DNA of 64,000 bases, taken from NCBI GenBank assembly GCA_036506795.1, contig DASXRC010000228.1, positions 1-64,000 of the forward strand, in the 5' to 3' direction. The notes under the pieces are model-generated. The model did no database searches. It was not told the origin of the DNA and saw only the letters and a program-made list of their open reading frames with translations. Of the stretch, positions 59,061 to 64,000 are shown piece after piece. How positions within the stretch are numbered: the stretch's first letter is position 1; every line of letters begins with the position of its first letter. The translations under genes and the position numbers were made by a program. The stretch is from DASXRC01 sp036506795 (GTDB lineage: Bacteria > Actinomycetota > Actinomycetes > Mycobacteriales > Micromonosporaceae).

Positions 59061-60665
59061 GTGAGCACCGGACAGTACGACGTCATCATCGTCGGCGGCG
59101 GTCACAACGGGCTGATCGCGGCCGCGTACCTGGCTCGGGCCGGGCGGCGGGTGGTCGTGTTGGAACGCCGGCACGTCGTCGGCGGCGCCGCCGTCTCGGA
59201 GCACCCGTTCGGGCCTGATTACACGGTCACGAGCCTGTCGTACGTGGTCAGCTGGCTACCCCGGGATCTCGTCCGGGACCTCCGGCTGGCCGAGCACGGC
59301 TATCACGTGTACCCCCAGGGCCCGTACTTCGCGCCGCGCCGGGACGGTCGGTACCTGCACCTGGCCACCGACCCGGTCCGCCGGCAGATCGAGATCAGCA
59401 AGTTCGCCAAGCGGGACGCGGACGCGTACGAGGAGTGGGAGCGCTGGCTCGCCGGCCTGGTCAGACTGGTCGGGCCTCTGCTGAACCAGGTGCCGCCGAG
59501 GCTGGGCTCCAAGCGGCCCGCGGACCTGCTCGGCCAGGCCGCCTTGCTGAAGAGCCTGCGCCGGGTCGATGTGCGGGCCGCGTTCGACCTCACCCGGCTG
59601 TTCACTGCGAGCTGCGCCGACCTGGTCGAGGAACGGTTCGAGTCCGATGCGATGCGCGGCGTCCTCTCGGTGTCCAGCGTGATCGGCAGCTGGGCGGGTC
59701 CGCGCAGCGCCGGCAGCGCGTACGTGATGCTGCACCACCATCTCGGCGAGACCGACGGACAGCCAGCGGCGTGGGGGTTCCCACGCGGCGGCATGGGCGC
59801 GGTCAGCCAGGCGATGGCGGCCGCCGCCCGGTCGTTCGGCGCGGAGCTGCGCACCAACGCCCCGGTCGCCCGCATCGATGCCCGAGCCGGTGCCGTCGAG
59901 GGCGTGACGCTGGAGGACGGTACGCGGCTGCGGGCCGGCACCGTCATCACCACCGCGCACCCGGCCATCTCGTTCCTTCGCCTGCTGGACCGGACCGAGC
60001 TGCCCGCCGAATTCGTCGCGGACATCGAGTCCTACCGGTCGCGGTCCGGCGCCGTGAAGGTCAACTTCGCGGTCGAGCGGCTTCCGACGTTCGCCAGCCA
60101 TCCGGACGTTGACCCGGCGATCCACGGCGGCACGATCGTGCTCGCCGAGTCGCTCGACGACGTGGAGACCGCCTTTCAGGACGCGGTCGCGGGCCGGCCG
60201 GCGGCGCTGCCGTTCGCCGACGTGTGCATCCCGTCGGTGTTCGACCCGACACTCGCGCCAGCGGGCAAGCACATCGTCAGCGCGTTCACACAATGGGTGC
60301 CGCAGACGTACGCGGACGAGCCGAACGACGCGGAGCTGGCGGCGTACGCCGACCGGCTAGTCGCCCGGATCGAGGCGGTGGCGCCGGGATTCACCGACTC
60401 GGTCATCGGGCGGCAGGTCATCGGGCCGCACGAGATGCAGACCGAGTACGGCCTCGTCGGCGGCAACATCTTCCACGGTGAGCTCACGCTCGGACAGATG
60501 TTCCATTGCCGGCCGGCGGCCGGGTACGCGGATCTGCGTACGCCCATCAGGGGCCTGTACCAGGCGGGCAGCGCGACGCACGGCGGTGGCGGCGTGACCG
60601 GACTGCCGGGCCGGAACGTGGTCCGGCAGGTACTCCACGACCGGCGCTGGCGCCGGCGCCGCTGA
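59061..60665 (+). CDS. FAD-dependent oxidoreductase, phytoene dehydrogenase/PYROXD2-like
   Basis: A 534-residue flavoprotein. The Rossmann motif is DVIIVGGGHNGLIAAAYLAR then VVLERRHVVGGAAVSEHPFG. The C-terminal FAD motif is IRGLYQAGSATHGGGGVTGL then PGRNVVRQVLHD. Between them are AWGFPRGGMGAVSQAMAAAA and substrate-side LGETDGQ. This resembles CrtO/PYROXD2-type oxidoreductases more than carotenoid desaturases proper, and no carotenoid genes are near. The substrate is unknown. GTG 59061 is the start. It follows the four-TM protein gene by 26 bases. Confidence 0.88.
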   Translation: MSTGQYDVIIVGGGHNGLIAAAYLARAGRRVVVLERRHVVGGAAVSEHPFGPDYTVTSLSYVVSWLPRDLVRDLRLAEHGYHVYPQGPYFAPRRDGRYLHLATDPVRRQIEISKFAKRDADAYEEWERWLAGLVRLVGPLLNQVPPRLGSKRPADLLGQAALLKSLRRVDVRAAFDLTRLFTASCADLVEERFESDAMRGVLSVSSVIGSWAGPRSAGSAYVMLHHHLGETDGQPAAWGFPRGGMGAVSQAMAAAARSFGAELRTNAPVARIDARAGAVEGVTLEDGTRLRAGTVITTAHPAISFLRLLDRTELPAEFVADIESYRSRSGAVKVNFAVERLPTFASHPDVDPAIHGGTIVLAESLDDVETAFQDAVAGRPAALPFADVCIPSVFDPTLAPAGKHIVSAFTQWVPQTYADEPNDAELAAYADRLVARIEAVAPGFTDSVIGRQVIGPHEMQTEYGLVGGNIFHGELTLGQMFHCRPAAGYADLRTPIRGLYQAGSATHGGGGVTGLPGRNVVRQVLHDRRWRRRR

Positions 60666-60749
60666 CCGGCGCCGCGACCGGTTGGTGCCTAACCGCCGTC
60701 GCTCTGCGATGATGCCCAAGGCGCCACCCAACGGCTCCGGGAGGTCACC

Positions 60750-61508
60750 ATGGCGAAGGATCAGGTCTCCAGCCTTGACCGACCCGACGCAGTCGTCGAG
60801 TTCGGGACCCACGATTCGGACGACCACCGTCGCGCCATCCCGGCGTGGGCCACACCGCAGCGCGTGGTCCGCGCGCTCCGTCGCGACCGCCGAGTGGTGC
60901 CGGTACTCGCCGGTCTCGCCGCCATCGCGGGGTTCGCCTCGCTGCTGGGCGAGTGGCAGGTCGCCACCGTTCCGGGAGACGAAGCCGGAACGCCACGCCA
61001 GGTGACCGCCGGAGTGGCCGCGCTGGGCGGCCTCGGCACGGCGTACGTCATCGGTGTGCTCGCGCTGACCTCGTGCCTGGCCCTCGTCCTGTTCGGGTCC
61101 GCGCCCGTGCAGGCGCACGCCCGGATCGTCGGGCTGGCGCTCGCGGGCGGGATCGGGGTTCTGCTGTTCGCGACCGTCGCGCAGATCGACCAGCTGGGGA
61201 CGCCGTTCAACGGGTACATCGAGTGGGGCTTCCCCACCCCGCCCGCCGTTTCCACCGGCCGCGGCCTGGAGGCCGCGTTCGCCGCCGTTGGGCTGTCCGC
61301 CCTCGCGCTCTTCCTCGCCGGCCGGTTCGTGCCCCGGGCCGCGCCCGCGGGGTCCCCGGCCGCGCCGGCCGAGGCCCGGGCCGAAGACGACGGCCACGAG
61401 GTATGGCGCCGTCCGCGCGCGGAGGCGGAGCCGGACGTGCCCGCCCCGCTGGATCTCACGGTCGGGCCGGCGACGCCGTTCTCCCAGGCGCCCGACGACC
61501 GCGTGTGA
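60750..61508 (+). CDS. Polytopic membrane protein of unknown function
   Basis: A 252-residue protein. An N-terminal soluble stretch (MAKDQVSSLDRPDAVVEFGT) precedes four TM helices (VVPVLAGLAAIAGFASLL; LGTAYVIGVLALTSCLALVL; IVGLALAGGIGVLLFATVAQ; FAAVGLSALALFLAGRFV). The C-terminal 50 residues are acidic and proline-rich (EARAEDDGHEVWRRPRAEAE) and probably disordered. No family is recognised. ATG 60750 has GGGAGG upstream. It runs toward the metallopeptidase gene, 45 bases downstream. Confidence 0.65.
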   Translation: MAKDQVSSLDRPDAVVEFGTHDSDDHRRAIPAWATPQRVVRALRRDRRVVPVLAGLAAIAGFASLLGEWQVATVPGDEAGTPRQVTAGVAALGGLGTAYVIGVLALTSCLALVLFGSAPVQAHARIVGLALAGGIGVLLFATVAQIDQLGTPFNGYIEWGFPTPPAVSTGRGLEAAFAAVGLSALALFLAGRFVPRAAPAGSPAAPAEARAEDDGHEVWRRPRAEAEPDVPAPLDLTVGPATPFSQAPDDRV

Positions 61509-61553
61509 CTCATCCCCATAAACCGATCCTCACCGAGGAAGGACACCTCCCCC

Positions 61554-62599
61554 ATGTCCGCACGACTGCGCACCACCCTCACCGCCGTAACCGCCGCCGC
61601 GCTGGCGGCGGCCGGCGGAGTCCTGTCCAGCAGCGCGTCCGCGGCGACCGGCGACGTCTTCGGCGGACAGGCGGCCGGCACCGTGTTCTACCCGAACCCG
61701 GTCCAACAGTTGGGTATCCAGACGCTGACCGACAACAAGGACGCCGACTACCCGGCGCTCGCGCCGGCGTACCGTCGGGTGATCCTGACCGATCTCGACG
61801 CCTCCGGCACGCTCACTGGGAAGTACGTCACGGTGAAGAGCAAGACCGGCACCCCGGCGCGGATGGTGAACGGCGCGTTCCCGGTCTGGCACCGGGACGC
61901 TGACCAGTTCGAGCAGGTCATGGGCTACTACTGGGTGACGACCGCGCAGCACTACCTGTTGTCGCTGGGGTTCGGCTCGTCGCTGCGGCCGGTCAACCAG
62001 CGCCAGATCGAATTGCGCATCGACCAGTTCGGCGGCGACAACTCGTTCTTCCGGGAGGACAAGGCGAATATCACGCTCGGCAAGGGCGGCGTCGACGACG
62101 CCGAAGACGCCGAGGTGATCATCACGAGTACGGCCACTCCGTACAGGACGGCCAGGTGCCTGGCTTCGGCACCAACCTCGAGTCGGGCTCGATCGGCGAG
62201 GGCTTCAGCGACTACCTCGCGGTGGTGGTAACGAGCTGGCAGTCCGGCGTGCCGACGCTCGCGCCCGAGGCCTGCGTGGCCGATTGGGACTCGGTCTCGT
62301 ACACCAGGACGGTGCCACACTGCCTGCGCCGCCTGGACGGCACCAAGCACTACCCCGAGGATGTCGCCGGAGAGGTGCACCGCGACGGCGAGATCTGGTC
62401 CGCCGCGCTGTGGGACGTCCGCAACGCGCTGGGCGACAAGACCGCGACCACGTTGATCGTGGAGGCCCAGTTCGCGTTCGCGCCCGACACCTCGTTCCAC
62501 GATGCGGCGCTGGACACGGTCGCGGCGGCCCAGCGACTCTATGGCCCGCGAACGGCGAGCACGGTTCGGGCGGCCTTCACCGCACGTGGCTTCCTCTGA
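61554..62599 (+). pseudogene. Secreted metallopeptidase (M36/M4-like), frameshifted at the HEXXH codon
   Basis: Two frames together make one protein. The first (61554-62123) has a signal peptide (LTAVTAAALAAAGGVLSSSA, cleavage after ASA), a propeptide-like start and FFREDKANITLGKGGVDDAE. The second frame (62124-62599) continues with VPGFGTNLESGSIGEGFSDY then LAVVV, the usual second motif of thermolysin-like enzymes, and ends GPRTASTVRAAFTARGFL. Inserting one C after 62123 restores VIIHEYGHSV, the zinc-binding HEXXH. The loss of one base in a CC pair breaks the gene exactly there. It may be a real inactivation or a sequencing error. A ribosome-binding site (GGAAGGA) precedes ATG 61554. Confidence 0.85.
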
Positions 62600-62644
62600 C
62601 CCGGCGCCGTTCATATCTGGATGAGCGCCACCTGGGGGTGCCGG

Positions 62645-62650
62645 TAGGCT
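62645..62650 (+). promoter_or_regulatory. -10 box, serS, leaderless spacing
   Basis: TAGGCT ends eight bases before GTG 62659. The spacer has no ribosome-binding site. Confidence 0.5.
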
Positions 62651-62658
62651 GCCGTTCT

Positions 62659-63915
62659 GTGATCGACCTGCGCCTGCTCCGAGACGACCCGGAAGCCTTC
62701 CGCGCGAGCCAACGAGCGCGCGGCGAGTCCGGGACGGTCGTCGACGAGCTGCTGCGCGCCGACGAGGAGCGGCGGGCGGCCGTGCAACGCTTCGAAGTCC
62801 TGCGGGCCGAGCAGAAGCAGCTCGGCAAGCAGATGCCGCGGGCGACCGGGGACGAACGGGACGCGCTGCTGGCGCGCACCAGGGAACTGGCCGCCGAGGT
62901 GAAGGCGGCCGAGGCCGCCGGTGCCGAGGCCGAGCAGGCCCTGCGCCGAGCTCAACTGGCTGTCTCCAACCTGGTCGAGGACGGCGTGCCGGCCGGCGGT
63001 GAGGAGAACTACGTCGTCCTCCGCGAGGTGGGTGACCGGCCGCGGCTCGACCCGATCCGCGACCACGTGGAGCTCGGCGAGGGACTGCGGGCCATCGACA
63101 TCGAGCGGGGCGCGAAGGTCTCGGGCAGCCGGTTCTACTACCTGACCGGGGTGGGCGCGCAGCTGGAGCTCGGCCTGTTGCAGCTCGCGATCGGACAGGC
63201 TGTCGAGTACGGCCTCACCCCGGTGATCCCGCCGGTTCTGGTCAAGCCGGAGGCGATGGAGGGCACGGGCTTCCTCGGCGCGCACGCCTCCGAGGTGTAC
63301 CGGCTGGAGGCCGACGACTTGTTCCTGGTCGGCACGTCCGAGGTGGCGCTCGCGGCGTACCACACGGGCGAGATCCTCAACCTCGACGAACCGCTCCGGT
63401 ACGCCGGATGGTCGTCGTGCTTCCGCCGCGAGGCGGGCTCGCACGGCAAGGACGTGCGCGGCATCCTGCGCGTCCACCAGTTCGACAAGGTTGAGATGCT
63501 CTCGTTCTGCCGTCCCGAGCAGGCGCACGACGAGCACCTGCGGCTGCTCGCCTGGCAGGAGGAGATGCTCGCCAAGGTCGAGATTCCCTACCGGGTGATC
63601 GACGTCGCGGCCGGCGACCTCGGCTCGTCGGCGGCGCGCAAGTACGACTGCGAGGCATGGGTGCCGTCGCAGGGCCGGTACCGGGAGGTCACCTCCACGT
63701 CGAACTGCACCACGTTCCAGGCGCGCCGGCTGGGCATCCGTTACCGGGACGAGGACGGACGGCCGCAGATCGCGGCGACGTTGAACGGGACGCTCGCCAC
63801 GACCCGGTGGCTCATCCCGATCCTGGAGAACCACCAGCAGCCGGACGGCTTGGTGCGGGTGCCGAAGGCACTCCAGCCGTACCTGGGTGGGCGGGACGTG
63901 CTGACCCCCGCGTAG
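62659..63915 (+). CDS. serS: Seryl-tRNA synthetase
   Basis: A 418-residue class II synthetase. The N-terminal tRNA-binding coiled coil covers residues about 1-110 (VIDLRLLRDDPEAFRASQRA; FEVLRAEQKQLGKQM; LAAEVKAAEAAGAEAEQALR). The catalytic core has motif 2 in FRREAGSHGKDVRGILRVHQ followed by FDKVEML, and motif 3 in LNGTLATTRWLIPILENHQQ. TSEVALAAYH and TSTSNCTTFQARRLGIRY are also typical. GTG 62659 with TAGGCT eight bases upstream indicates a leaderless transcript. The gene is complete. From 63916 the window ends in 85 bases of non-coding DNA. Confidence 0.98.
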   Translation: MIDLRLLRDDPEAFRASQRARGESGTVVDELLRADEERRAAVQRFEVLRAEQKQLGKQMPRATGDERDALLARTRELAAEVKAAEAAGAEAEQALRRAQLAVSNLVEDGVPAGGEENYVVLREVGDRPRLDPIRDHVELGEGLRAIDIERGAKVSGSRFYYLTGVGAQLELGLLQLAIGQAVEYGLTPVIPPVLVKPEAMEGTGFLGAHASEVYRLEADDLFLVGTSEVALAAYHTGEILNLDEPLRYAGWSSCFRREAGSHGKDVRGILRVHQFDKVEMLSFCRPEQAHDEHLRLLAWQEEMLAKVEIPYRVIDVAAGDLGSSAARKYDCEAWVPSQGRYREVTSTSNCTTFQARRLGIRYRDEDGRPQIAATLNGTLATTRWLIPILENHQQPDGLVRVPKALQPYLGGRDVLTPA

Positions 63916-64000
63916 TACGGCTGAGGTTGGCGTGCTCGCCCGCGGGTCGCGGGGAATCCATGGTGAGGACGACCGCGGCGAGGTACGGTTGCTCCCCCGC

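Noticed and set aside
59061..60665. Carotenoid pathway gene
   Set aside because: The flavoprotein has PYROXD2/CrtO-like motifs, but no carotenoid genes lie nearby, so a pathway call is not supported.
63916..64000. Promoter-like TACGGT near the right end
   Set aside because: The downstream gene is outside the window, so spacing to a start codon cannot be checked.

Overview
The window is 64 kb of very GC-rich chromosome with dense, often overlapping genes, many GTG starts and strong third-position G/C. The gene families point to an actinobacterium: LytR-CpsA-Psr proteins, a PH_6-type PH protein, DUF5926, an AIM24 protein, an ADP-forming acyl-CoA synthetase and ActP/DUF485 pairs. My best guess is Micromonosporaceae, inferred from family content and repeat style. 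It looks like ordinary chromosome. The only clear mobile-element trace is a transposase stub at the left edge, and there is no prophage or CRISPR array.

Layout. 1-5.6 kb is a small accessory stretch: a cut-off DHFR-like gene, an IS256-type stub, a coupled epoxide hydrolase and ANT(6)-like pair, two unknown genes, a secreted trypsin-like protease, a broken DinB gene and tRNA-Ser(UGA). 5.8-18 kb is mostly acyl-CoA metabolism: a quinone oxidoreductase, a GT2 glycosyltransferase, a three-gene operon (ADP-forming synthetase, AMP-forming ligase, B12-type mutase large subunit) and a thiolase. An OmpR-type two-component system with a lipoprotein lies among them. 18-24.4 kb holds rhomboid, cyclophilin, CorA, an aminotransferase, a kinase-fold phosphotransferase and a CBS protein. 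24.5-31 kb is an envelope block: a coupled trio of nucleotidyltransferase, glycerol-1-phosphate-dehydrogenase-like protein and CDP-alcohol phosphatidyltransferase, then GT4, an Fpg/Nei glycosylase and a polyprenyl-phosphate sugar transferase. 31-43 kb has a LytS/LytTR pair, a DUF4173 protein, two sodium:solute symporters each preceded by a small membrane protein, a Uma2 protein and an ABC exporter. 43-48 kb has a UXS-like epimerase, three tandem LCP ligases and a rhodanese. 48-64 kb is mixed housekeeping: GDPD, a GAF/PAS histidine kinase with a separate ATPase, arginine deiminase, ACT protein, pheA, AIM24, OsmC, a PYROXD2-like oxidoreductase, a frameshifted secreted metallopeptidase and serS.

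Regulation. At least twelve genes have a TANNNT box 6-8 nt before the start codon with no clear ribosome-binding site. This is the spacing expected for leaderless transcripts. Several dispersed palindromes are present. One family (TTTGCTCTGCTTCC arms) occurs three times, each time between convergent genes. Another palindrome lies in frame inside the ADP-forming acyl-CoA synthetase gene.

Most notable points: the possible unassigned phospholipid or glycerol-phosphate pathway at 24.5-27.0 kb; the mutase operon without a B12 subunit; the translated palindrome; a single-base deletion at the HEXXH codon of the metallopeptidase; and a 10-bp palindrome that supplies both -10 boxes of a divergent gene pair. 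All function calls come from reading motifs; no database search was run.
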